From assembly GCA_018061865.1 (NCBI GenBank), contig JAGOTH010000006.1:1-40551 (forward strand): a DNA stretch of 40,551 bases, read 5' to 3'. The notes beneath the pieces were generated by a model, which saw only the letters and a list, made by a program, of their open reading frames with translations, did not search any database and was not told the DNA's origin. Shown here piece after piece: positions 6,246-14,066 of the stretch (the first letter of the stretch is position 1; each line of letters opens with the position of its first letter). The position numbers and the translations under genes were made by a program. Source of the stretch: Minisyncoccota bacterium. Lineage in GTDB: Bacteria; Patescibacteriota; Minisyncoccia; Phycocordibacterales; UBA9973.

Positions 6246-7145
6246 GTGTTTAATTTTTTAAAGAAAAGAAAAGTAGTTGTAACTCATGACGGAAGTTTCC
6301 ACACTGACGATGTTTTCGCCGTTGCAACTCTATCCATCTATTACAAAAATAGGATAAAAATAATAAGAACTCGTGACGAAAAGATCATGGGAAAAGCCGA
6401 CATCGTTCTAGATGTTGGAGAAATTTACGACCCAAGCACAAATAGATTTGATCATCACCAAAAGGAAGGCGCAGGAACAAGAGACGGTGGTGTACCGTAC
6501 GCTTCTTTTGGACTGATTTGGAAACACTTTGGGCTAGAAATCTGTGGAGAAGATGAAGAAGTCTTTCGATATATAGATGAGAGAGTTTGCGCAGGAGTAG
6601 ATGCAGCAGACAATGGATTTGATATACAAAAAGACTCTTCAGAAAGAAGGGTATACGAAATAGGTGCAATTCTCGGAGCTTTTAATCCTAATTGGGAAGA
6701 AGGAGAAGATGAGTATCCATATTTTATAAAAGCAGTCGCTTTTGCAAAAGGAATTCTTGAGCGAGAAATAAAAAGCGCAAAGGCTCAAATAAAAGGACGA
6801 AGGATTATTGAACAGGCTTACAAAAATTCTCCCGACAAAAGAATAATAGAAATAGACCAAACAATTCCAAGATATATATTCCAATCAGTTTTGTCAGAAA
6901 CACAAGAAGCACTTTTTCTAATAGAGCCAAGTCGAGGAGGATGGAAAGCTGAATGTATAAGAAGAAGTCCAAACACTTATGAATCAAGGAATCCATTCAA
7001 AAAAGAATGGGGGGCATTAAGAGAGGAAGAATTGAGAAAAGTAACGGGAGTTCCGGATGCAACTTTTTGTCACAGAGGGAATTTTCTTTGTATTGCGAAA
7101 TCTAAAGAGGGGGTATTGAAACTTGTTAGAGAAAGTTTGATATAA
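6246..7145 (+). CDS. MYG1/UPF0160-family DHH-type hydrolase
   Basis: A 299-residue member of the MYG1 family, related to DHH phosphoesterases. The metal-binding motifs are VVTHDGSFHTDDVFA near the start, DIVLDVG and RFDHHQKE at about residues 67-75. The eukaryotic homologue MYG1 has been described as a 3'-5' RNA exonuclease; the bacterial role is unclear. The start is GTG at 6246, with GGAG 9 nt upstream, although those bases also encode the last codons of the preceding gene. Length is normal for the family. Confidence 0.88.
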   Translation: MFNFLKKRKVVVTHDGSFHTDDVFAVATLSIYYKNRIKIIRTRDEKIMGKADIVLDVGEIYDPSTNRFDHHQKEGAGTRDGGVPYASFGLIWKHFGLEICGEDEEVFRYIDERVCAGVDAADNGFDIQKDSSERRVYEIGAILGAFNPNWEEGEDEYPYFIKAVAFAKGILEREIKSAKAQIKGRRIIEQAYKNSPDKRIIEIDQTIPRYIFQSVLSETQEALFLIEPSRGGWKAECIRRSPNTYESRNPFKKEWGALREEELRKVTGVPDATFCHRGNFLCIAKSKEGVLKLVRESLI

Positions 7146-7154
7146 TATTAGAAT

Positions 7155-7556
7155 ATGAACAAAGGGATTGAAGGATTTGCAAACACCTCTTTTGAAAATG
7201 AAGAGGAGTATCTGGATTTTAATTTTCCAGAACTGTATGTTGATACGATAAAAATTCCAAAAAAAGAAGAGAACGGGAAAATAAACTGGGAAGGAACAGA
7301 GGGAAACAATCTAATCTCTTTCCAAAAAGAATTTTTTTCTGAACACAAAAAACTATATGAACTAGCAAAAAATCACGCAGATCTACTGGCAAAGGGTATA
7401 GAGGAAAACTACAAACAAGAATACCCCGAAATCAGCGTCTCTGTCCTTTCTGACGATAATGTGTTAAAAGATACAAAGTTTTATATAAACATAAAATTCG
7501 GGGAAAAGCAGGTATACCCAATAATAACTAAATCCGCAAAGAGCATTGCTGCATAA
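7155..7556 (+). CDS. Unknown protein upstream of obg
   Basis: A 133-residue acidic, soluble protein without recognised motifs. The sequence alternates short beta-like (ISVSVLSDD, KFYINIKFGEKQVYPI) and helical (EHKKLYELAKNHADLLAKGIEENY) parts. A TATAAT at 7141-7146 ends 8 nt before the ATG, with TTGAAA 19 nt further up, so it likely starts a leaderless transcript that also carries obg. The gap to obg is 2 nt. Confidence 0.6.
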   Translation: MNKGIEGFANTSFENEEEYLDFNFPELYVDTIKIPKKEENGKINWEGTEGNNLISFQKEFFSEHKKLYELAKNHADLLAKGIEENYKQEYPEISVSVLSDDNVLKDTKFYINIKFGEKQVYPIITKSAKSIAA

Positions 7557-7558
7557 AA

Positions 7559-8524
7559 ATGGCATTTATAGATGAAATAAAATTTAACGTTGAAGCTGGC
7601 CGTGGAGGAGACGGGGTTGTTCGATGGCGTCAGGAGAAGTTCGTTCCAAAAGGTGGACCTTCTGGAGGAGACGGGGGAAACGGAGGAGACGTGTATGCTG
7701 TTGCTACTCGTGAGCTATACCACCTCGAACACTATCGTGAAAAAAGAAACCTAAGAGCTGGAGATGGAGAACCGGGAGGAAGCAAATCCCTAACTGGAGC
7801 AAATGGAGATGATTTAACTTTGAAATTCCCAGTCGGGACTGTTTTGACTGATCTTGAGAGAGACATCTCTTATGACTTGATGGACGAGAAACCTATTCTT
7901 ATTTTGAAAGGGGGACGAGGAGGAATTGGAAATGAAAGATTCAAAAGCTCTATAAACCAAACTCCAATGGAAAGCACAAAGGGATATGAAGGAGAAGGTG
8001 CAGACTTTCACGCTGAACTTCGTCTAATTGCCGATGTGGGACTTGTTGGTTATCCAAACGCCGGAAAATCAAGCCTTCTAAATTCTTTAACTAATGCTGG
8101 AGCAAAAATCGGAGACTATCCATTCACAACACTAGATCCGAACCTCGGAAGCATGTACGGAATAATCATCGCCGATATTCCAGGACTTATCGAAGGAGCA
8201 GCCGAAGGAAAGGGGCTCGGACACAAATTCCTCCGTCACATCAGACGAACAAAACTTCTACTTCACCTAGTTTCTTTTGAAAATCCAAATATGATGAAAG
8301 CCTATGATTCAATCCGAACAGAACTTGGAGACTTTGATCCAACACTTCTTGAAAAAGACGAATTAATTGTTTTATCAAAAACTGACATGACAGAACCAGA
8401 AAAAGTTGAAAAAGAATTGGAAAAATTTTCAAAACTAGGAAAGACTGTGATTGCCATAACTCTATTTGAAGAAGAAAGCGTTAAAAAGCTGAAAAAGATA
8501 ATAGAAGAAAAGGTTAAAGGATAA
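7559..8524 (+). CDS. obg: Obg/CgtA GTPase, C-terminal domain absent
   Basis: A 321-residue ribosome-assembly GTPase. The glycine-rich Obg fold fills residues 1-158 (GRGGDGVVRWRQEKF, GGPSGGDGGNGGDV). The G domain follows: G1 GYPNAGKSS, switch I DYPFTTLDP, G3 DIPGLIEGAAEGKGLG. The usual G4 NKxD reads SKTD. The protein ends after the G domain, so the OCT domain of longer homologues is missing. Obg binds the 50S subunit and couples assembly to GTP level. It is not next to rplU/rpmA as in many bacteria, although both genes are in this window. Confidence 0.95.
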   Translation: MAFIDEIKFNVEAGRGGDGVVRWRQEKFVPKGGPSGGDGGNGGDVYAVATRELYHLEHYREKRNLRAGDGEPGGSKSLTGANGDDLTLKFPVGTVLTDLERDISYDLMDEKPILILKGGRGGIGNERFKSSINQTPMESTKGYEGEGADFHAELRLIADVGLVGYPNAGKSSLLNSLTNAGAKIGDYPFTTLDPNLGSMYGIIIADIPGLIEGAAEGKGLGHKFLRHIRRTKLLLHLVSFENPNMMKAYDSIRTELGDFDPTLLEKDELIVLSKTDMTEPEKVEKELEKFSKLGKTVIAITLFEEESVKKLKKIIEEKVKG

Positions 8525-8538
8525 TTTTAAACAAAAAG

Positions 8539-8568
8539 AAAACGCATCACTAGGATGCGTTTTTTTTG
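8539..8568. terminator. Bidirectional terminator between obg and the convergent gene
   Basis: AAAACGCATC (8539-8548), loop ACTAG, GATGCGTTTT (8554-8563), then more T. It is symmetric, so it can serve both obg and the gene ending at 8584. Confidence 0.9.
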
Positions 8569-8583
8569 TTTCTTTGTTTTGGT

Positions 8584-9009
8584 TTAAAAAATGTCGCCAC
8601 TTAAGGCGTTTGAGAGAACCTTCATCGGCTTTACAAGCCGGAGCTCGAGGAAAATAATTCTTTCAATTTGGCTCATGAAGTCAGAACCAGGTTCTTTCTT
8701 TACCGCTGTGATAGTGTGGGAAAATTTATTCACGGCTTCAATGTCAATCTGATATGAAGTCAAAAGCACTACTTTGCCAAAGTTCGACAAAAGAATGTTT
8801 TTGTTTTCAATCAATTCCTTCAATGAAGGGAACTCATTCACCAATACAATGTCAAACTTCTCATCTGACTCGATGTCGTCGGATGATTTAAGAACATGGT
8901 CTTCAATATAAACACCTGTCCTTTTGGATACGGCATTCACAGAAATGGCAATCAACTGGCAAATACCAGAGTCTTTACCTAAAACAAGCGCTTTAACGTG
9001 TTTCTTCAT
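8584..9009 (-). CDS. Unknown protein, possibly receiver-like fold
   Basis: About 141 residues from the ATG at 9009. Start codons at 9027 and 9048 are also in frame, but a promoter (TTGACT, 16 nt, TATTCT) overlaps them and would place the RNA start near 9020. The order KALVLG, helix, beta, FDIVLVNEF, GKVVLLTS, TITAVKKEPG resembles a degenerate response-regulator receiver fold. The phospho-acceptor pocket is not clear, so this is a weak inference. It is divergent from gatB. Confidence 0.55.
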   Translation of the reverse strand: MKKHVKALVLGKDSGICQLIAISVNAVSKRTGVYIEDHVLKSSDDIESDEKFDIVLVNEFPSLKELIENKNILLSNFGKVVLLTSYQIDIEAVNKFSHTITAVKKEPGSDFMSQIERIIFLELRLVKPMKVLSNALSGDIF

Positions 9010-9105
9010 AAAAATAACAATTTTCATAAGAATAGCACATATATACAAAAAGTCAATTAAACTTTAAAAAATAAGCCAAATCAGCTATAATTCATAAATA
9101 TAAAT

Positions 9106-10539
9106 ATGAGTGCCAAATATTATTCAACAATCGGGTTAGAGATACACGCCGAGCTAAAGACTAACAGTAAAATGTTTTGTTCTTGCCGAAATAATCCCGA
9201 CGAAACAAATCCAAATACCAACATTTGTCCTGTCTGTATGGCACACCCAGGAGCTCTTCCTGTGCCAAACATGGAAGCAATCAAAAGTGTTATAAAAGTT
9301 GGACTTTCAATAAACGGGAATATTGCTAACTTCACAGAATTCGATAGAAAAAACTATTTCTATCCTGACATTCCAAAAGGTTACCAGATCAGCCAATATA
9401 AATATCCAATTGTCTCAGGTGGACGCCTTGGTGACTTTGATGTAACCAGAATCCACCTTGAAGAAGATACGGCTAACTCAAAACACGACCGAGGAGACTT
9501 CACTCTCGTTGATTTCAATCGAGCAGGAGTTCCACTTATGGAGCTTGTAACAGAGCCTCACACATTCGAAACACCAGAAGAAGCCGGTCGTGCCGCTTCA
9601 AAGTTCGCAAAAGAACTTCAACTTCTTCTTTGGTATCTGGGAGTGTCAGACGCAAATATGGAAAAGGGAGAAATGCGAGTGGAAGCGAATATTTCTCTTT
9701 CGTCTGACAAAGACAATTTTGGGACAAAGGTGGAGGTAAAAAACCTAAACTCTTTCCGAAGTGCAGAGCGAGCGATCCTTTTCGAGCTCGAGAGAATGAA
9801 GAAACTATATGAATCAGGAAAAGAATCAGAAATAGTTCAAGAAACTCGTGGATGGGACGAAATCAAACAAACAACTTTTTCCCAAAGATCAAAAGAGAAC
9901 GCGCAAGATTATAGATATTTCCCAGAACCAGATATTCCGAAGTTTTATCTTAAGGAAATCTTCGGTGAAAATTACGAAAAAATCGGAGAGCTTCCAGAAA
10001 CTCCAGAGAAAAGACGAACACGATTTAAAGAATCTTTTGGAATAAAAGACGAAGACATAGAAACTTATGTAAACGACCCAGAGCTTGGGGCGTGGTTTGA
10101 GGAAGTGGCAAAAATACTAAATGATAAAGAAAAAATAAAAACAGCTTCAAACTACACAACATCGGACCTTCTTGGAATTAAGAAAAATGATCCAGATGCA
10201 AAAAATCCAAAAGCTTCTAGCTTTGCTGAGCTAGTAGAGATTTTCGTAAAAAATGAAATATCTTCTCGCGGAGCAAAAGACATTCTAGCTGTTTTAACAA
10301 AAGAAGATATTTCTCCAAAAGAATATGCTGAAAAAAATAATCTAATCCAAAAAAATGACGAAGGGGCGATAAAAGAAATTGTTCAGAAAGTCATAGATGC
10401 CAACGCTTCAGTCGTTGCAGAATACAAAGCCGGAAAAGAAGCTTCAATCCAGTTCCTAGTAGGACAAGTAATGAAAGAATCGAAGGGGAGCGCAAACCCT
10501 GGAATGGCTATGAAAATATTAAAAGAACTTTTGGGTTAA
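9106..10539 (+). CDS. gatB: Asp-tRNA(Asn)/Glu-tRNA(Gln) amidotransferase subunit B
   Basis: 477 residues, normal for the family. It recognises mischarged Glu-tRNA(Gln)/Asp-tRNA(Asn) and activates it for amidation in the GatCAB complex. Visible motifs are GLEIHAELKT, the zinc-type pairs CSC and CPVC (residues about 25-45), YFYPDIPKGYQISQY, the catalytic-domain segment NRAGVPLMELVTEP, and the C-terminal YqeY-like tail (VGQVMKESKGSANPGM). gatA and gatC are not adjacent. A TATAAT at 9086-9091 gives a leader of roughly 7 nt. It likely heads an operon with the two membrane genes that follow. Confidence 0.96.
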   Translation: MSAKYYSTIGLEIHAELKTNSKMFCSCRNNPDETNPNTNICPVCMAHPGALPVPNMEAIKSVIKVGLSINGNIANFTEFDRKNYFYPDIPKGYQISQYKYPIVSGGRLGDFDVTRIHLEEDTANSKHDRGDFTLVDFNRAGVPLMELVTEPHTFETPEEAGRAASKFAKELQLLLWYLGVSDANMEKGEMRVEANISLSSDKDNFGTKVEVKNLNSFRSAERAILFELERMKKLYESGKESEIVQETRGWDEIKQTTFSQRSKENAQDYRYFPEPDIPKFYLKEIFGENYEKIGELPETPEKRRTRFKESFGIKDEDIETYVNDPELGAWFEEVAKILNDKEKIKTASNYTTSDLLGIKKNDPDAKNPKASSFAELVEIFVKNEISSRGAKDILAVLTKEDISPKEYAEKNNLIQKNDEGAIKEIVQKVIDANASVVAEYKAGKEASIQFLVGQVMKESKGSANPGMAMKILKELLG

Positions 10540-10550
10540 TATTCTAGAAA

Positions 10551-11060
10551 ATGATAAAGAAAACCAAACTATTTAAAGCCTTAAATACTTATAAAATTCT
10601 GATAATCATATTGGCTGTGATTCTTTTTTATGTTGGACTCAGATATGTCCTTGCTCCATATTCTGATTTGGACAAATTTCTAAATGATTTTATGGCCGGA
10701 TTTTTTCTTATATTTAGTGTTCTACAAATCAACACTCTAAATTCAACAAAAGAGGCTCTAAGAAAATATGATCCAATTGCAAAAAAGTTTCCTTGGTATG
10801 CTGAAGTGTATCCATTCGTTTTTCTTTTCTTTGGAGTCGCACTTCACACAAACTCAATTCCGATAATTGTTTCTGTTTTTACAATCCTAATGCTTGGAAT
10901 TCAAACCTACGGAATAATCAAAACTCTTAAAAAGGGAACCCGCGTGCTGTGTGCTTGCGCGGGAACAAAGTTCTCGATACCTCTTTCATATGTGGCAGTT
11001 ACGCAGAACGGAATTATGATAACAATGGCGGTGCTTATTATTTTATTAAATTTAATTTAA
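10551..11060 (+). CDS. MauE/DoxX-like integral membrane protein with CACAGT motif
   Basis: A 169-residue protein with four to five membrane spans (about 16-34, 46-64, 86-101, 104-123, 150-168). The segment VLCACAGTKFSIPLSYV resembles the Cys-containing CxCLG...LPL motif of MauE-like proteins, which occur near copper and mercury handling and cytochrome or amine-dehydrogenase maturation genes. The start is 12 nt after gatB and the end 3 nt before the next gene, so they form an operon. A role in thiol or metal handling at the membrane is inferred from the motif and partner. Confidence 0.6.
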   Translation: MIKKTKLFKALNTYKILIIILAVILFYVGLRYVLAPYSDLDKFLNDFMAGFFLIFSVLQINTLNSTKEALRKYDPIAKKFPWYAEVYPFVFLFFGVALHTNSIPIIVSVFTILMLGIQTYGIIKTLKKGTRVLCACAGTKFSIPLSYVAVTQNGIMITMAVLIILLNLI

Positions 11061-11063
11061 ATT

Positions 11064-11546
11064 ATGAAAAAATCTTTACTTATAATTTTGGCAGTAATAC
11101 TTTTTGGTTTCGGGCTTTATTTCTGGCAGAAAAATGATACAAACGCCCCAAAAAAGACAATTGAAGAAATGACAAGTAGGGAAGTGGCCCTCGCTTGTAC
11201 AACTGACATGGCGACAGAATTCCACATTCACCCTGAGCTTAGAATCTTCATAAAAGGAGAAGAAGTTCTCATCCCGTTCGACACAGGAATAAAAAATGGA
11301 TGTATGAACGCGATACACACTCATTCAGATAGACCTATTCTGCACGTAGAAGCCCCAGTTCAGAAAGACTTTACCCTTGGAGACTTCTTCGCTGTTTGGG
11401 ACAAACCATTTAACAGTATGCAAATACTTGATTTTGTCGCCACAGAAGAAGGGCAGATCCGAGTAACAGTAAACGGGCAAACAAGTGACAGTTATGAGAA
11501 TATAATTTTACGAGACAGAGATAAGATTGTGATTGAAGTGAAATAA
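11064..11546 (+). CDS. Membrane-anchored His/Cys-rich protein, putative metal binder
   Basis: 160 residues with one N-terminal membrane anchor (about 4-21), and the rest probably extracytoplasmic. Potential ligands cluster: Cys45, His54 and His56 (EFHIHPELRIFI), Cys80, His85 and His87 (AIHTHSDRP), His94. The pattern of HxH, an LR/LD-type beta strand, HTH, HVEAP and FTLGDFFxVW is shared with uncharacterised proteins of CPR bacteria, archaea and other environmental bacteria. It is translationally close to the MauE-like gene. Metal (copper-type) binding is inference. Confidence 0.6.
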   Translation: MKKSLLIILAVILFGFGLYFWQKNDTNAPKKTIEEMTSREVALACTTDMATEFHIHPELRIFIKGEEVLIPFDTGIKNGCMNAIHTHSDRPILHVEAPVQKDFTLGDFFAVWDKPFNSMQILDFVATEEGQIRVTVNGQTSDSYENIILRDRDKIVIEVK

Positions 11547-11548
11547 AG

Positions 11549-11576
11549 AAAATCCCAGTTTTGGCTGGGATTTTTT
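11549..11576 (+). terminator. Intrinsic terminator before gap
   Basis: AATCCCAG (11551-11558), loop TTTTGG, CTGGGATT (11565-11572), then T-run. The gap -10 TATACT follows at 11583-11588. Confidence 0.9.
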
Positions 11577-11582
11577 GTTTGG

Positions 11583-11588
11583 TATACT
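11583..11588 (+). promoter_or_regulatory. -10 box of gap
   Basis: TATACT ends 9 nt before the gap ATG, directly downstream of a terminator T-run. No -35 consensus or Shine-Dalgarno is seen. Confidence 0.5.
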
Positions 11589-11597
11589 TACAAACAT

Positions 11598-12629
11598 ATG
11601 GAAAACAGAAAAATTCGCGTTGCAATAAATGGTTTCGGTCGTATCGGAAGAGCTTTTTTGAAAATCGCTTGGGAAAATCCTGAGATAGAAGTAGTAGCAG
11701 TTAACGACCTCGGAACAATAGAGTCCCTCTCTTATCTCCTTCAATACGATACCGTATACAGAAAATGGAAAGAGCCAGTCCGACATGAAGACGGAAATAT
11801 AATTATAGGAGGAAAGCCTGTTCGGTTTGTTTCTGAGAAAGATACAACAAAACTTCCTTGGGGAGATTTCGACATTGATGTAGTTGTAGAATCTACTGGA
11901 CTTTTTACTGCATACGACAAGGCAAAATTCCATCTGGACTGCGGAGCAAAGAAAGTTGTTATCTCGGCGCCAGCAAAAGCAGGTGAAGATGCGGGAGTTC
12001 ATGGAGAGACAATCCTACTTGGTGTAAACGAAGAAAAATTTGGGACTTGCGACATAACAAGTAACGCTTCTTGTACAACTAACGCAGCTTCACCTCTGAT
12101 TTCAATTCTTCATGACGCCATCGGAATAGAGAAAGCAATCCTCAACACCGTTCACGGTTACACTGCCTCTCAAGCTCTGGTTGATGGTCCAAGTAAAAAA
12201 GATCTTCGAGAAGGCCGAGCGGCAGCGCAGAACATTGTTCCTTCTTCAACAGGGGCAGCAATCGCCGTGACGAAAGCTTTCCCTGTTCTTGAAAATAAGT
12301 TTGATGGAATTTCAGTTCGCGTACCAGTTCCAGCTGGATCTATTGTGGACATTACTTTTATTTCAAAAAGAGAAACGTCTCGTGAAGAAGTAAATGAAAT
12401 CTTAACTCACGCATCGAACGACCCTCACTGGAAAAAGATTTTTTCCGTGACGGACGAACCACTTGTTTCAAGTGATATTCTCGGCCGTTCACATGCTTGT
12501 ATCGCAGACCTCGAAATGACTCGGGTTGTAGATGGAAACTTGGTGAAAGTTATGGGTTGGTATGATAACGAAATGGGATACACTTATACACTCGTGGATC
12601 ATGTAATTAAGACAGGGAGAACAATTTAA
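11598..12629 (+). CDS. gap: Glyceraldehyde-3-phosphate dehydrogenase
   Basis: 343 residues, a full-length type I GAPDH. It oxidises glyceraldehyde 3-phosphate to 1,3-bisphosphoglycerate. The Rossmann motif is AINGFGRIGR (residues 9-18). Asp37 in VAVNDLGT favours NAD over NADP. The catalytic Cys159 is in SNASCTTN and His186 in NTVHGYT. The C-terminal helix is intact (WYDNEMGYTYTLVDHV). It starts an apparent run of five to six carbon-metabolism genes on the same strand. A small unknown gene follows after 4 nt. Confidence 0.97.
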   Translation: MENRKIRVAINGFGRIGRAFLKIAWENPEIEVVAVNDLGTIESLSYLLQYDTVYRKWKEPVRHEDGNIIIGGKPVRFVSEKDTTKLPWGDFDIDVVVESTGLFTAYDKAKFHLDCGAKKVVISAPAKAGEDAGVHGETILLGVNEEKFGTCDITSNASCTTNAASPLISILHDAIGIEKAILNTVHGYTASQALVDGPSKKDLREGRAAAQNIVPSSTGAAIAVTKAFPVLENKFDGISVRVPVPAGSIVDITFISKRETSREEVNEILTHASNDPHWKKIFSVTDEPLVSSDILGRSHACIADLEMTRVVDGNLVKVMGWYDNEMGYTYTLVDHVIKTGRTI

Positions 12630-12633
12630 CTTT

Positions 12634-12894
12634 ATGTTTGGAGGACTATTTGGATCAAAAAATGAATACGAAAATATCTTGCCACCAATTCCTGAAGAAG
12701 GAGATATTGTTGAAACTAGGGACTGTTTTAAAAACGGAGTATCCTACACAATGGATTTCATTGCAGACGGAAAAGGTGGAACTAAAAAATTGGTAAAAAA
12801 TACCAACCTAGGCCCAGCTGAACAATTAGAATTTTCAAGACAAGCTGATTTGGATAACAAAATTTACGAAATTAAAAAAGAAGAAATAAACTAA
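12634..12894 (+). CDS. Small unknown protein between gap and rpiB
   Basis: An 86-residue acidic protein of no recognised family (start MFGGLFGSKNEYE, end KIYEIKKEEIN). It is 4 nt after gap and 2 nt before rpiB, so it is almost certainly co-transcribed. No motif, signal peptide or membrane segment was found. Confidence 0.65.
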   Translation: MFGGLFGSKNEYENILPPIPEEGDIVETRDCFKNGVSYTMDFIADGKGGTKKLVKNTNLGPAEQLEFSRQADLDNKIYEIKKEEIN

Positions 12895-12896
12895 TT

Positions 12897-13331
12897 ATGA
12901 AAATATACCTAGGAACAGACCACGCCGGATTCGAGCTTAAAGAAAAGCTTAAACCTTTTTTATCAGAACTTGGACACGAAGTTGAAGATCTTGGTGCTTT
13001 TGCGTTTGACGAGAATGATGATTATCCAGATTTTATTACTCCTGTAGCAAAGGCAGTTTCAGATTCGCCAGACTCATTTGGAATAATATTTGGCAAAAGC
13101 GGACAAGGGGAAGCTATGGTTGCAAATAGACACGCGGGTATACGAGCAGGGGTTTTTTATGGAGGAAATATTGAATTAGTAAAACTTCTTCGTGAACACA
13201 ACAATTCAAATATTTTATCTCTCGGTGCAGGATTTATTTCTGAAGACGAAGCAAAAGAGGCTCTAAAAATCTGGCTTGAGACTTCTTTTTCTGGAGACGA
13301 ACGACACACTAGAAGAATCGCTAAATTTTAA
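12897..13331 (+). CDS. rpiB: RpiB/LacAB-family sugar-phosphate isomerase (Glu-type active site)
   Basis: 144 residues. It interconverts ribose 5-phosphate and ribulose 5-phosphate. The start KIYLGTDHAGFELK and NRHAGIRAG are typical. The loop that carries the catalytic Cys in the E. coli enzyme (CGTGIGM) reads FGKSGQGE here, with Glu72 at the place of the catalytic Glu75 of mycobacterial RpiB (GGSGNGE). It therefore belongs to the Cys-less subgroup. The stop codon touches the start of the next gene (no intergenic base). The Rpe-like and transketolase neighbours support a pentose-phosphate role. Confidence 0.9.
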   Translation: MKIYLGTDHAGFELKEKLKPFLSELGHEVEDLGAFAFDENDDYPDFITPVAKAVSDSPDSFGIIFGKSGQGEAMVANRHAGIRAGVFYGGNIELVKLLREHNNSNILSLGAGFISEDEAKEALKIWLETSFSGDERHTRRIAKF

Positions 13332-14030
13332 ATGAAAACAATCCCCGGAGTTTTGGAAAAAACAAAACTGGCAATACAAACAAAAGTGGCAAAGTTATAC
13401 GAGATGGGCATTCAAAATGTTCAGCTCGATATTTGTGATGGATTTTATACAAAAGAACCAACTTGGCCTTATTCAACAGAAAGTGGAGAAGAAGACGTCA
13501 TTCAGATTGCAGAAGGAGAAGACGGACTTCCTTATTGGCAAGATATAAGCTATGAACTCGATCTTATGGTTCGTGATGCGAGTAAGAACTTTGCATTATT
13601 CACATCTCTCGGTGCAGGAAGACTTACCTTTCACCTCGACGCAGAACTCGGCGAAGAAGAATCTGATTTTGCTGATTTTCTTGCAGGAATAGATAGAGAT
13701 ACGAAAGAAAATATTGAAATAGGACTAGCTATTTTACCAACCACCGAAATAAAAGACTTGGAAAAGTTTATGTCCAACATAGATTATGTTCAATGCATGG
13801 GAATTGATGAAGTTGGTTCACAAGGAATTCCTTTTGACGCGAAGGTAGTCGAGAAGGTTAAAGAATTACGAGAGGCTTATCCTGATCTAGAAATTCAGGT
13901 TGACGGGGGAGTGAATCTTGAAAATGCAAAGTCTCTTAAAGAAGCCGGTGCCGATAGAATAATTGTGGGTAGCGCAATCTGGAAATCTCAAAATATAATT
14001 GAAACAATAGAAAACTTTGAGAATATCTAA
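13332..14030 (+). CDS. Ribulose-phosphate 3-epimerase-like TIM barrel (divergent metal site)
   Basis: 232 residues. Barrel landmarks of Rpe are readable: VQLDICDG (residues 30-37) for the first acidic motif, ELDLMV (75-80) for the second, TFHLDAE near 99-105, VDGGVN with Asp191, and the phosphate-binding end RIIVGSAIW. Two positions that are metal-ligand His in characterised epimerases read Gln31 and Asp77; the two Asp ligands (33 and 191) remain. An insertion lies after the first motif (residues 40-70). Context between rpiB and transketolase argues for pentose-phosphate epimerisation, but a changed metal or substrate is possible. Confidence 0.75.
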   Translation: MKTIPGVLEKTKLAIQTKVAKLYEMGIQNVQLDICDGFYTKEPTWPYSTESGEEDVIQIAEGEDGLPYWQDISYELDLMVRDASKNFALFTSLGAGRLTFHLDAELGEEESDFADFLAGIDRDTKENIEIGLAILPTTEIKDLEKFMSNIDYVQCMGIDEVGSQGIPFDAKVVEKVKELREAYPDLEIQVDGGVNLENAKSLKEAGADRIIVGSAIWKSQNIIETIENFENI

Positions 14031-14031
14031 A

Positions 14032-14059
14032 TTGTTTTTGTATTCTAAAGAGTTATAAT
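14032..14059 (+). promoter_or_regulatory. Promoter of the transketolase pair
   Basis: TTGTTT (14032-14037), 16-nt spacer, TATAAT (14054-14059). The ATG follows 7 nt later, so the mRNA would be leaderless. Confidence 0.6.
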
Positions 14060-14066
14060 TAAACTA

